DNA from: Nonomuraea antri
Lineage (GTDB): Bacteria > Actinomycetota > Actinomycetes > Streptosporangiales > Streptosporangiaceae
DNA: 38,737 bases
NCBI RefSeq assembly: GCF_013283785.1
Contig: NZ_JABCPZ010000089.1
Span: forward strand, 1-38,737
Reading direction: 5' to 3'
Shown: positions 15,618 to 23,419 of the stretch, piece by piece
Layout of the letters: every line of letters begins with the position of its first letter
Position numbering within the stretch: position 1 is the stretch's first letter
The notes under the pieces: model-generated
What the model was told of the DNA's origin: nothing
The model's database searches: none
What the model saw: only the letters and a program-made list of their open reading frames with translations
Position numbers and translations under genes: made by a program

Positions 15618-17992
15618 GTAAGGCCAAGGCGCTGCCCTCGCGTGCTCAGGTCGTCGTCATCGGAGGCGGGATCGTCGGCTGCAGCGTGGCCTACCACCTG
15701 GCCGAGCTGGGCTGGACGGACGTCGTCGTGCTGGAGCAGGGACAACTGTCCTGCGGCACCACCTGGCACGCCGCCGGGCTGGTCGGCCAGCTGCGCAGCA
15801 CGGAGAGCATGACCAGGCTCATCCAGTACAGCACCGACCTGTACGCCAGGCTCGAGGCCGAGACCGGCTTCGGCACCGGCTGGAAGCAGTGCGGCAGCGT
15901 CAGCGTCGCCCGCACTCCCGAGCGGATGACCCAGCTCAGGCGCACCGCCGCGGCCGCCAGGAACTACGGCATCACCGCCGAGATCATCACCCCGCGCGAA
16001 GCCGGCGAGCTGTGGCCGGTCATGCGCACCGACGATCTGGTGGGCGGCGTCTGGCTGCCCGGCGACGGCAAGGCCAACCCGTCCGACCTCACCCAGGCGC
16101 TGGCGCGCGGCGCGCAGCGGCGCGGCGTGCGGGTGCTGGAGCGGGTGCGCGTCACGGGCGTCACGGTCAAGGACGGCGCCGTCGCCGGCGTACGCACCTC
16201 GGCCGGCGACATCGAGACCGAGATCCTGGTCAACTGCGCCGGCCAGTGGGCCAAGGAACTGGGCAGGATGGCCGGGGTCACCGTGCCGCTGCACTCGGCC
16301 GAGCACTTCTACGTCGTCACCGAGCAGATCGAGGGCGTGCGGCCCAGCCTGCCCGTCCTGCGCGACCCCGACGGGTACGCCTACTTCAAGGAGGAGGTCG
16401 GCGGCCTGGTGGTCGGCGGTTTCGAGCCGGACGCCAAACCGTGGGGCATGGACGGGATCCCGTACCCGTTCGAGTTCCAGCTCCTGGAGGAGGACTGGGA
16501 CCAGTTCGCGATCATCATGGAGAACGCCGTTCAGCGGGTGCCCGCGCTGGAGAGCACCGGCGTGCGGATGTTCTACAACGGCCCGGAGAGCTTCACTCCC
16601 GACAACATGTTCCTGCTGGGCGAGGCGCCCGAGGTACGCGGCTTCTTCGTCGGCGCGGGCTTCAACTCGGCCGGCATCGCCTCGGCCGGCGGCGCGGGCA
16701 GGGCGCTGGCCGAATGGATCGTCAACGGCTCGCCGACCAGCGACCTGTGGCCGGCCGACCTGCGCAGGTTCGCCCGCTGGGCGGACAACGACACCTGGCT
16801 GCGCGACCGGGTCACCGAGACGCTCGGGCTGCACTACGCGATGTCCTGGCCGGACAAGGAGCTGGAGACGGCCAGGCCGCTGCGGCGTTCGCCGGTGCAT
16901 CACCTGCTGGCGGCGTCCGGGGCGTGTTTCGGGTCCAAGATGGGCTTCGAGCGGGTCAACTACTTCGGGCCGCGGGTGGGCCGCACGTTCGGCAGGCCGG
17001 AGTGGCAGCCGTACGTGAACGCCGAGGTCGAGGCGTGCCGGACGGCGGCGGTGATCTTCGACCAGACGTCGTTCTCCAAGTTCACGCTGAAGGGCCCGGA
17101 GGCGGCCGAGGCGCTGGGGTGGCTGTGCACCGCGGACGTGGACGTCGAGGTCGGCCGGGTCGTCTACACCGGCATGCTGAACGACCAGGGCGGATACGAG
17201 TCCGACGTGACCGTCACCAGGGTGGCGCGGGACGAGTACCTGATCGTCTCCGGTTCGGCCCAGACGACCAGGGACTTCGACCACATCTCCAGGGGGATCG
17301 GCGACCGGCGGGCGGTGCTCGTGGACGTCACGGGGGCGTATGCGGTCTTCGGCGTCATGGGTCCCGATTCCCGAAATATCCTCCAATCGGTGTCGAAGGC
17401 GGATTTTTCGGCATTTGAGTTCGGCACGTCGAGACTCGTCGACCTCGGATACGCCACCGTCCGCGCCACCAGGGTCACCTACGTGGGCGAACTGGGCTGG
17501 GAGCTGTACGTGCCCGCCGAGTTCGCCGTCACCGTCTACGAGACGCTGCTGGGCGCCGGCGGGCTCACCCAGGCCGGCTACTACGCCATCGAGGCCATGC
17601 GCATCGAGAAGGGCTACCGCGCCTGGGGCCGCGAGCTCGGCCCCGAGATCACCCCGGCCGCCGCCGGACTCCGCTTCACCTGCAGGAAGAGCGGCGGGTT
17701 CCGGGGCGAGGAAGCGGCTCTGCTGACCCCGCGGCGGCGGGTAGTCTCGATCGTGCTCGACGATCCCGCGGCACACCTGTGGGGCGGCGAGTCCCTGCTG
17801 TCCGAGGGCTCCGGTGTGGGCTACGTCACCTCGGCCGCCTACAGCCCCACGCTCGGGCGGACCGTGGCACTCGGCCACATCACCGACGCCTCGCTGGAGA
17901 AGGTCGAGATAGACGTGGCCGGCGACCTGTACTCTGCCCAGGTCAGCCTGAAGGCGCCCTACGATCCCACGTCCGCGAGAGTGAAGGCATGA
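15614..17992 (+). CDS. Sarcosine/dimethylglycine dehydrogenase-like flavoenzyme with GcvT domain
   Basis: A 792-residue fusion. The N-terminal part is a D-amino-acid-oxidase type FAD domain: GGGIVG at residues 17-22, Glu41 for FAD ribose, and TTWHAAG with His52 at the position of covalent flavinylation in dimethylglycine and sarcosine dehydrogenases. FAD binding closes near NMFLLGEAPEVRGFFVGAGFNS. Residues about 430-700 form the aminomethyltransferase (GcvT) folate domain, with FDQTSFSKFTLKGPEA, and the GcvT C-terminal barrel follows. Such enzymes oxidise N-methyl groups and pass the carbon to tetrahydrofolate as methylene-THF. The start is a TTG at 15614 with GAGGAG six bases upstream, overlapping the LysR stop. 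The stop overlaps purU (ATGA). The true amine substrate is unknown. Confidence 0.9.
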   Translation: MSKAKALPSRAQVVVIGGGIVGCSVAYHLAELGWTDVVVLEQGQLSCGTTWHAAGLVGQLRSTESMTRLIQYSTDLYARLEAETGFGTGWKQCGSVSVARTPERMTQLRRTAAAARNYGITAEIITPREAGELWPVMRTDDLVGGVWLPGDGKANPSDLTQALARGAQRRGVRVLERVRVTGVTVKDGAVAGVRTSAGDIETEILVNCAGQWAKELGRMAGVTVPLHSAEHFYVVTEQIEGVRPSLPVLRDPDGYAYFKEEVGGLVVGGFEPDAKPWGMDGIPYPFEFQLLEEDWDQFAIIMENAVQRVPALESTGVRMFYNGPESFTPDNMFLLGEAPEVRGFFVGAGFNSAGIASAGGAGRALAEWIVNGSPTSDLWPADLRRFARWADNDTWLRDRVTETLGLHYAMSWPDKELETARPLRRSPVHHLLAASGACFGSKMGFERVNYFGPRVGRTFGRPEWQPYVNAEVEACRTAAVIFDQTSFSKFTLKGPEAAEALGWLCTADVDVEVGRVVYTGMLNDQGGYESDVTVTRVARDEYLIVSGSAQTTRDFDHISRGIGDRRAVLVDVTGAYAVFGVMGPDSRNILQSVSKADFSAFEFGTSRLVDLGYATVRATRVTYVGELGWELYVPAEFAVTVYETLLGAGGLTQAGYYAIEAMRIEKGYRAWGRELGPEITPAAAGLRFTCRKSGGFRGEEAALLTPRRRVVSIVLDDPAAHLWGGESLLSEGSGVGYVTSAAYSPTLGRTVALGHITDASLEKVEIDVAGDLYSAQVSLKAPYDPTSARVKA

Positions 17993-18843
17993 GCAGCTCT
18001 GCCGAGTACGTCCTGACCCTGTCCTGCCCCGACCGGCCCGGCGTGGTGGCCGCCGTCTCCGGTCTGCTGGCCGGGCACGGTTGCAACATCATCGAGAGCC
18101 AGCAGTTCGGCGACCGGGTCGGACAGCGCTTCTTCATGCGCGTGCAGTTCTCCGGCTCGCTCGGCGAGGACGAGCTCAACGCCGCCTTCGCCGCGCTGGC
18201 CCCGGAATTCGCCATGGAGTTCCAGCTGCGCGACGTGGCCAGGAAACCGCGCGTGCTCATCATGGTCAGCAAGTTCGACCACTGCCTGAACGACCTGCTC
18301 TACCGGGTCAGGTCGGGCGCGCTCGACATCGAGATCGTCGCGGTCGCCTCCAACCACCCCGACCTGCGGCCGCTCACCCAGTCCTACGGCATCGACTACC
18401 ACCACCTGCCGATCACCCCCGAGACCAAGCCCAAGCAGGAGGCCGAGATCCTGGCGCTGGTCGAGCACTACCAGGTCGACCTGGTCGTGCTGGCCCGCTA
18501 CATGCAGGTGCTGTCGGAAGAGCTGTGCGCGAAGCTGGCCGGGCGGGCGATCAACATCCACCACTCGTTCCTGCCGTCGTTCAAGGGGGCCAAGCCGTAT
18601 CACCAGGCTCACGCGCGCGGCGTCAAGCTCATCGGCGCGACCGCGCACTACGTCACCTCCGACCTCGACGAGGGGCCGATCATCGAGCAGGAGGTGGCCA
18701 GGGTCAACCACAGCCACTCGCCGGAAGACCTGGTCGCGATGGGGCGTGACGTGGAGTGCGTGGCGCTGGCCCGCGCCGTCAAGTGGCACGCCGAGCAGCG
18801 CGTCCTGCTCGACGGGCACAAGACCATCGTCTTCCCGCGCTAG
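17989..18843 (+). CDS. purU: Formyltetrahydrofolate deformylase
   Basis: A 284-residue cytosolic enzyme that hydrolyses 10-formyl-THF to formate and THF. An N-terminal ACT domain (about residues 6-85, SCPDRPGVVAAVSGLLAGHGCNI) is followed by a formyltransferase fold domain. The catalytic region INIHHSFLPSFKGAKPYHQA provides the Asn and His, and the catalytic Asp lies in TSDLDEGPIIEQ. Length and layout are those of PurU. The ATG overlaps the upstream flavoenzyme stop. It follows that the THF-bound one-carbon units made by the GcvT fusion are drained to formate, which regenerates free THF; this is the standard logic for PurU beside demethylating dehydrogenases. Confidence 0.95.
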   Translation: MSSSAEYVLTLSCPDRPGVVAAVSGLLAGHGCNIIESQQFGDRVGQRFFMRVQFSGSLGEDELNAAFAALAPEFAMEFQLRDVARKPRVLIMVSKFDHCLNDLLYRVRSGALDIEIVAVASNHPDLRPLTQSYGIDYHHLPITPETKPKQEAEILALVEHYQVDLVVLARYMQVLSEELCAKLAGRAINIHHSFLPSFKGAKPYHQAHARGVKLIGATAHYVTSDLDEGPIIEQEVARVNHSHSPEDLVAMGRDVECVALARAVKWHAEQRVLLDGHKTIVFPR

Positions 18844-18881
18844 CCTGCGGCCGACATATTCGTACATCCGTCTCACGCTTC

Positions 18882-18907
18882 GCCAGATGAGAGCTTTCTC
18901 ATCTGGC
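18882..18907. terminator. Hairpin after purU; also a possible response-regulator site
   Basis: GCCAGATGAG (18882-18891) pairs perfectly with CTCATCTGGC (18898-18907), extended by one A-T pair, around a four-base GCTT loop, followed by TTTAAG. It is the best terminator candidate for the aminotransferase-purU unit. Its centre is TGAGA-N4-TCTCA (18888-18901), an inverted repeat that recurs right after the response regulator gene, so it may instead, or also, be a regulator-binding site in front of the two-component operon. Confidence 0.6.
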
Positions 18908-18947
18908 TTTAAGCACCGTCTCCTCCCGTAATGCCAGACTCGTGGGC

Positions 18948-19247
18948 ATGAAACGTCCGGCACCCCTGGTCCTGCTGCTGGCCGGGGCGGCGGTGGCCGG
19001 GTTCCTGGCCATCGGGTTGGCCTCGGTCGCCGACTCCGGGCCCACGCTGGGGGAACCTGTCGTAGTCTCGGGATCACCGGGACAGGAGACGCCGCGCGCC
19101 GACCCCACCCCCACGCCGCGCAAGACCAAGACCAAGGCCGAGCCGGTCAAGCCGCCGTCGCCGCACCCGGGCGGAGACGACGACGGCGCCGGCGGCAACG
19201 ACGACCGCGCCGGCGGTGACGACGACGGCGAGGACGATGACGACTGA
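18948..19247 (+). CDS. Small membrane-anchored acidic protein
   Basis: A 99-residue protein with no family that I recognise. Residues about 5-27 (PLVLLLAGAAVAGFLAIGLASVA) form one membrane segment after a short positive N-terminus. The outside part has a Pro/Thr/Lys linker (TPTPRKTKTKAEPVKPP) and a C-terminal Asp/Gly-rich tail (GGDDDGAGG repeats ending in DDDD) with a strongly negative charge. Such a tail could bind cations. The ATG at 18948 is favoured over a GTG at 18942 because the hydrophobic segment then starts normally. It overlaps the histidine kinase start by 11 bases and leads the two-component operon, so it may be an accessory sensor or target of that system (inference). Confidence 0.7.
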   Translation: MKRPAPLVLLLAGAAVAGFLAIGLASVADSGPTLGEPVVVSGSPGQETPRADPTPTPRKTKTKAEPVKPPSPHPGGDDDGAGGNDDRAGGDDDGEDDDD

Positions 19248-20661
19248 CCGGGCACGAGGCCGCCTCACCGCCCGCGCCAGGATCGTCGGATGGATGCTCG
19301 CCGTGGTCGGCCTGGCGCTGTCCGTCTCGATCTTCGCCACCTGGACCCTCCTGCTGAAGCGCCTCGACGACCGGGTCGACCAGGAGTTCAGCAACGAGGC
19401 GGAGAAGCTGCGCCGCTACGCGATCACCGCCGTCGACCCCAAGACCGGGCAGCCGCCCACCGACGTGGCGGCCCTGCTCAACGGCTATCTCGCGTTCAAC
19501 TCGCCGGACCGCTGGGAGACGTTCTTCAGCATCGTCGACGGCCAGCCCGACATGATCAGCGCGGTGCGCCGTCCGGCCCGGCTCGACACCGACGAGGCCC
19601 TGGTACGCCACATGGCCGGGGCCGTCGACCCGCTCCACGACGAGACCGAGAGCACGGCGGGCACGGTCAGGTACGCGGTGATCCCGGTCAAGGTGGCCGC
19701 CGACCCGCGACCCGCCCACTTCGTCACCGCGATCTTCTACGACCGGCAGCGCGACGAGATCGTGGACGCCGTACGGGTGCTGAGCCTGTCCGCGCTGGCC
19801 GCGCTCGCCCTGGCCGGCGCCGCCGGCTGGTTCGTGGCCGGACGCGTGCTCGCCCCGGTCCGCCTGATCGGCCAGACGGCCGAGCAGATCAGCGACTCCT
19901 CCGACCTGACCAGACGCCTCGACGTGCCAGGCGACGACGACGTGGCCGCCCTGGCCGGGACCTTCAACCACATGCTCGACCGATTGGAACGTGCCTTCGC
20001 CGTGCAGCGGCACTTCGTCGACGACGCCGGGCACGAACTGCGCACCCCCATCACCGTCATCCGCGGCCACCTGGAGCTGATGAGCGACGACCCGGTCGAC
20101 AGGGCCGAGACGCTGGCCCTGGTCACCGACGAGCTCGACCGGATGAACCGCATCGTCGACGACCTGCTCACGCTGGCCCGCGCCGAGCAGCCGGGCTGGC
20201 TGGCGCAGGAGGAGGTCGAGCTGGCCGACCTGACCGTCAGCGTGGTGGCCAAGGCCCGTCCGCTCGGCGAACGCCGCTGGCGCGTGGACGAGGTGGCCGA
20301 GGCCCGCGTGCGCGGCGACAGGCAGCGGCTCACCCAGGCGCTCATGCAGCTCGCCGCCAACGCGGTGCGCCACACCAAGGAAGGCGACGTGATCGCCGTC
20401 GGCTCCGCCGTGCGCTACGGCGGCAAGGCCGAGCTCTGGGTACGCGACAGCGGCCCGGGAGTCGCCCCCGCCGACCGGGAGCGCATCTTCAGCAGGTTCG
20501 TGCGCGGCACCGGGCGCACCGGCGCGCACGACGGAGCCGGGCTTGGCCTGGCCATCGTCCGATCCATCGCCGAGGCGCACGGAGGCAGCGTGAAAGTCGT
20601 CGAGGCCGCGACGGGCGGGGCCTGCTTCGTCATGACCATCCCGCTCGGGGAGGCGCCGTGA
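19237..20661 (+). CDS. Sensor histidine kinase (two-component system)
   Basis: A 474-residue membrane kinase. There are two membrane segments (about residues 19-40 and 184-206) around a roughly 140-residue extracellular sensor domain. A HAMP domain follows (ending near AGTFNHMLDRL), then the dimerisation/phosphoacceptor helix FVDDAGHELRTPITVIRGHL with His266. The ATPase domain has the N box QLAANAVRHT, G1 region RDSGPGV and G2 region DGAGLGLAIVRSIAEAHGG. Architecture is that of OmpR-type sensor kinases. The sensor domain is not a named fold I can assign. The ATG at 19237 is chosen because it follows AGGA and overlaps the small gene; an ATG at 19216 would lie deeper inside that gene. The stop overlaps the response regulator start. 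Confidence 0.93.
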   Translation: MTTDRARGRLTARARIVGWMLAVVGLALSVSIFATWTLLLKRLDDRVDQEFSNEAEKLRRYAITAVDPKTGQPPTDVAALLNGYLAFNSPDRWETFFSIVDGQPDMISAVRRPARLDTDEALVRHMAGAVDPLHDETESTAGTVRYAVIPVKVAADPRPAHFVTAIFYDRQRDEIVDAVRVLSLSALAALALAGAAGWFVAGRVLAPVRLIGQTAEQISDSSDLTRRLDVPGDDDVAALAGTFNHMLDRLERAFAVQRHFVDDAGHELRTPITVIRGHLELMSDDPVDRAETLALVTDELDRMNRIVDDLLTLARAEQPGWLAQEEVELADLTVSVVAKARPLGERRWRVDEVAEARVRGDRQRLTQALMQLAANAVRHTKEGDVIAVGSAVRYGGKAELWVRDSGPGVAPADRERIFSRFVRGTGRTGAHDGAGLGLAIVRSIAEAHGGSVKVVEAATGGACFVMTIPLGEAP

Positions 20662-21320
20662 ACCGCATTCTGATCGCCGAGGACGAAGCCAGGATCGCCT
20701 CCTTCGTGGAGAAGGGGCTGCGCGGCAACGGGTTCGTGACGTCCGTGGTGAGCGACGGCGTGGCGGCCTACGACTACGCGGCCACCGGCGCGTTCGACCT
20801 GCTCATCCTGGACATCGGGCTGCCGCTGAGCGACGGGTTCACCGTGCTGCGGCGGCTGCGCGAGGCCAGGGTGGACGTCCCGGTGATCATCCTCACCGCC
20901 CGCGACAGCGTCAGCGACACCGTGGCCGGGCTCGAAGGCGGCGCGGACGACTACATCGCCAAGCCGTTCGCCTTCGAGGAACTGCTGGCCAGGGTGCGCC
21001 TGCGGCTGCGCGCGGACCGCGTTCCCGAGGCGAGCGTGCTGCGCGTGGCCGACCTGGCGCTCGACCTGCGGACGCGGCGGGTGCACGTGGGCGACAGGGC
21101 GGTCGACCTGTCCACGCGGGAGTTCGCGCTGGCCGAGATCTTCTGCCGGCACCCCGACCAGGTGCTCACGCGCGAGCAGCTGCTGAGCCACGTGTGGGGC
21201 TTCGACTTCGACCCCGGCTCCAACGTGGTGGACGTCTACGTGCGATACCTGCGCAGGAAGATCGGCGCCGACCGGATCGAGACCGTGCGGGGGACCGGGT
21301 ACCGGCTGCGCGCCGGGTGA
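20658..21320 (+). CDS. OmpR-family response regulator
   Basis: A 220-residue regulator. The receiver domain has the acidic pair ED (residues 8-9), phosphoacceptor Asp52 in LLILDIGLPL, Thr in ILTARD and Lys in YIAKPFAF. The C-terminal winged helix (about residues 125-220) includes LSTREFALAEIFCRHPDQVLTREQLLSHVWG and ends VRGTGYRLRAG. The GTG start overlaps the kinase stop (GTGA) behind GGGGAGG. TGAGA-N4-TCTCA at 21318-21331 begins on its own stop codon and resembles the element at 18888-18901, so this protein may bind both and control its own operon and the surface-protein genes downstream (inference). Confidence 0.93.
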   Translation: MNRILIAEDEARIASFVEKGLRGNGFVTSVVSDGVAAYDYAATGAFDLLILDIGLPLSDGFTVLRRLREARVDVPVIILTARDSVSDTVAGLEGGADDYIAKPFAFEELLARVRLRLRADRVPEASVLRVADLALDLRTRRVHVGDRAVDLSTREFALAEIFCRHPDQVLTREQLLSHVWGFDFDPGSNVVDVYVRYLRRKIGADRIETVRGTGYRLRAG

Positions 21321-21331
21321 GAGTGCTCTCA
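21318..21331. promoter_or_regulatory. Inverted repeat TGAGA-N4-TCTCA downstream of the response regulator
   Basis: TGAGA (21318-21322), four bases, TCTCA (21327-21331); the repeat starts on the stop codon itself. It matches the element at 18888-18901 in 14 of 18 aligned bases when two flanking bases on each side are counted, and both are followed by TC. It lies 86 bp before the surface-protein ATG. Confidence 0.55.
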
Positions 21332-21417
21332 TCCGGGCCTCACGGTCCCCCAACCGGCCCCCGACAGCCTGGAGTCATCCGCGGAAATGCCGCGGACGGA
21401 CGTACAGGAGGGTTCGG

Positions 21418-22344
21418 ATGGGCCAGGTTGGTCAGGTTCTGCGCAGGTTGCTGCTCGTGACGGCGATCGCCCTCGGGCTCGGCGGCGCGGGCGCGCTCCT
21501 CGGCGTTCCCGCCGCGAGCGCGGCGGTCCCCACCGCCGCCCACCTCGCCGCCGCGGAGAACGACGACGGCGATGACGACGACGGGGACGACGGGGACGAC
21601 GACCGCGGCGGCGCGAGCCGCGGCGATGACGACGACCGGCGGCCGAAGGGCGGCGTGGACACGGGCGCGGGCGGCACCCGCGACGACGACGATGACGACC
21701 GGCGTCCCTCGGGCGGCGTGGACACCGGGGCCGGCGGCAGCCGCGACGATGACGACGACCGCGCGCCCAGGGGCGGCGTGAACGCCGGCTTCGGCGGCGC
21801 CGCGGAAACCCACACCACCGCGCCCGGCACCGACGCCGGCACCGGCTCCGAGACCGAGACGGGCACTGAGACCGGCGCCGCGAGGGGCAACGGCCACGGC
21901 ACCGACGAGAGCGGCCACGGCACCGCAAGCGGAACCGACAGCGGCACCGATCATGCGGCCACCAGCGACACCGATCACGCCGCCACCAGCGGTACCGGCC
22001 ACGGCGCCGAGGGCGCCCACGACGCCAGCGCCTCGCCCGGAGCCCCCGACACCGCAACCGACGCCGGAACGGACGCCGACGCCGCAACCGACGCTGAGAC
22101 CGGTACCGACGCCGGTGCTGAAGGTGCCGAGAGTGCCGAGAGTGCCGAGAGCGCCGAGAGCGCCGAGAGCGCCGGCGGTGCCGGTGGTGGCAAGGCGGCC
22201 GGCGCCCCCGACGCCGAGATCCATCAGGCCGGCGCCGCCGGCGACTTCTCCCCGCTCCCCCTGGTCCCGCTCGCCCTGGCCGGGGTCGGCCTCGTGCTCG
22301 TGGCCGCCTTCTGGGCCAGGCGCTGGCTCGACGCGAGGTCCTGA
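21418..22344 (+). CDS. Asp-rich repetitive surface protein with C-terminal membrane anchor
   Basis: A 308-residue exported protein. A signal peptide (about residues 1-36, ending AASA) is followed by an Asp-rich stretch and three copies of a roughly 20-residue repeat of the form RDDDDDRRPxGGVDTGAGGx (about residues 64-126). Next come Thr/Gly/Asp/Glu-rich low-complexity sequence, an AES triplet run, and a hydrophobic C-terminal anchor (LPLVPLALAGVGLVLVAAF) with a positive tail WARRWLDAR. No LPXTG-like sorting motif is visible ahead of the anchor. AGGAGGG precedes the ATG at good spacing. It is four bases from the sortase gene and is a candidate partner. The acidic repeats suggest cation binding or an extended cell-wall stalk (inference). 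Confidence 0.8.
   Translation: MGQVGQVLRRLLLVTAIALGLGGAGALLGVPAASAAVPTAAHLAAAENDDGDDDDGDDGDDDRGGASRGDDDDRRPKGGVDTGAGGTRDDDDDDRRPSGGVDTGAGGSRDDDDDRAPRGGVNAGFGGAAETHTTAPGTDAGTGSETETGTETGAARGNGHGTDESGHGTASGTDSGTDHAATSDTDHAATSGTGHGAEGAHDASASPGAPDTATDAGTDADAATDAETGTDAGAEGAESAESAESAESAESAGGAGGGKAAGAPDAEIHQAGAAGDFSPLPLVPLALAGVGLVLVAAFWARRWLDARS
22126..22170. repeat. 9-bp tandem repeat inside the surface protein gene
   Basis: Five copies of GCCGAGAGT/C run head to tail and encode five Ala-Glu-Ser triplets. Being in-frame, the array can change length without breaking the gene, as is common in stalk regions of surface proteins. Confidence 0.9.
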
Positions 22345-22348
22345 GCCG

Positions 22349-22969
22349 ATGCGCGCGACGTCCAGAGCAGCCGCCACCATGGCCGCGGCCTGCGCCGTAC
22401 TCACCGCGACAGCGGCCAGTGCCCCCGCGGCGACCGCCACCGCCCCCAACCCGGTCGCGGCCGCCGCCAGCCCGGTGACGGCCACAGCCCCCAGCCCGGT
22501 GACGGCCGCCGCCCCCAGCCTGGTCGGGCGCGACGTGGCCGACCCGGTGCGCCTGCGCATCCCCGCGATCGGCCTGTCCACTCCGGTCATCCCGCTACGC
22601 CTGAACGCCCGGGGCAAGCTGATCGCGCCCAAGCGGTTCGACCGGGTGGGCTGGAACCGGTCAGGCCCGGAACCGGGCGAACTGGGCGTCGCGGTCATCG
22701 CCGGACACGTCGACTCCAAGAAGGGCCCGGCCGTGTTCTACCGGCTACGCGACCTGCGCGCCGGCGACCGGGTCCACGTGGACCGGGCGGACGGCACCAC
22801 GGTGACGTTCCGCATCACCCGCCTGGCCCGCTACCCCAAGAGCCGCATCCCCGACCGGCAGGTGTACGGCTCGGGCAAGGGCACCCAGCTCCGCCTGATC
22901 ACCTGCGGCGGCCCGTTCGACCGCGGCCGCCGCAGCTACCGCGACAACGTCGTCGCCTTCGCCCGCTGA
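22349..22969 (+). CDS. Class F sortase
   Basis: A 206-residue exported cysteine transpeptidase. An N-terminal signal/anchor (about residues 1-27) and an Ala/Pro/Thr-rich linker precede the sortase beta-barrel. The catalytic residues are His120 in VIAGHVDSKKGPAVFY, Cys186 in LRLITCGGPFD and Arg198 in RSYRDNVVAFA, which is the class F signature common in actinobacteria. Length is typical. It begins four bases after the surface-protein stop, so the pair is probably one transcript. The substrate is uncertain because the neighbour lacks an obvious sorting motif. Confidence 0.93.
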   Translation: MRATSRAAATMAAACAVLTATAASAPAATATAPNPVAAAASPVTATAPSPVTAAAPSLVGRDVADPVRLRIPAIGLSTPVIPLRLNARGKLIAPKRFDRVGWNRSGPEPGELGVAVIAGHVDSKKGPAVFYRLRDLRAGDRVHVDRADGTTVTFRITRLARYPKSRIPDRQVYGSGKGTQLRLITCGGPFDRGRRSYRDNVVAFAR

Positions 22970-23000
22970 CCGGCCGCCGCCGGGACCGGCCAAGCGGGCC

Positions 23001-23033
23001 GTGCCGCCGGGAGTCCCCAGCTCCCGGCGGCAC
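23001..23033. terminator. Strong bidirectional hairpin between sortase and VOC genes
   Basis: GTGCCGCCGGGAG (23001-23013) pairs perfectly with CTCCCGGCGGCAC (23021-23033) around a seven-base loop. It lies 31 bases after the sortase stop and 31 bases from the convergent VOC stop, so it can serve both genes. Confidence 0.8.
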
Positions 23034-23064
23034 GCCGCGTTCCCGGATGGTCTGCGCCCGAGTG

Positions 23065-23415
23065 TCACGGCCGGTAGGTGCCGAAGAACCAGAGGTTCCC
23101 CTCGGGGTCGGCGCAGGCGTACTCGCGCGACCCGTACGGCTGGTCGGCCGGTTCCATGGTGATCCTGGCCCCGGCCGCCTTGGCGCGGTCGTGGTGGGCG
23201 TCGGGGTCGTCCACGGCGATGTAGACGCCGGGCCCGCCGGGCTCGCCCGTCCCGAGCATGATCATGTCGTCTTCGACGAACAGCTCGGCGTGGTTGACCG
23301 CGCCCCGGTCGTCCTTGGACGACTCGTGCAGGCGGAAGCCGAACGCGGTGGACAGGAAGTCGATGGCGGCCTGGCAGTCGCGGTAGCGGGCCAGCGCGTA
23401 GACGGTTCGCTTCAT
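23065..23415 (-). CDS. VOC (glyoxalase/bleomycin resistance fold) protein
   Basis: A 116-residue cytosolic protein of the vicinal oxygen chelate fold. The pattern YRDCQAAIDFLSTAFGFRL (first beta-alpha motif) and YACADPEGNLWFFGTY (last strands) is characteristic. The middle GVYIAVDDPDAHHDRAKAAGARI is typical of the PhnB/glyoxalase-like subgroup. Function ranges from drug binding to dioxygenase or isomerase activity, and cannot be fixed here. It lies four bases after the AraC regulator stop on the same strand, so the regulator and this protein probably share a transcript. Confidence 0.88.
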   Translation of the reverse strand: MKRTVYALARYRDCQAAIDFLSTAFGFRLHESSKDDRGAVNHAELFVEDDMIMLGTGEPGGPGVYIAVDDPDAHHDRAKAAGARITMEPADQPYGSREYACADPEGNLWFFGTYRP

Positions 23416-23419
23416 GGGC

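Noticed and set aside
14774..17878. Very long minus-strand open frame opposite the LysR and flavoenzyme genes
   Set aside because: It is antisense to two clear genes and shows no domain; typical shadow of GC-rich codon bias.
22240..22344. LPXTG sorting signal in the surface protein
   Set aside because: The hydrophobic anchor and positive tail are present, but no LPXTG, LAXTG or NPQTN-like motif precedes them.
21953..22348. N-terminal extension of the sortase frame into the surface-protein gene
   Set aside because: The ATG at 22349 gives a normal signal peptide; the extension is a Pro/Thr-rich shadow of the repeats.
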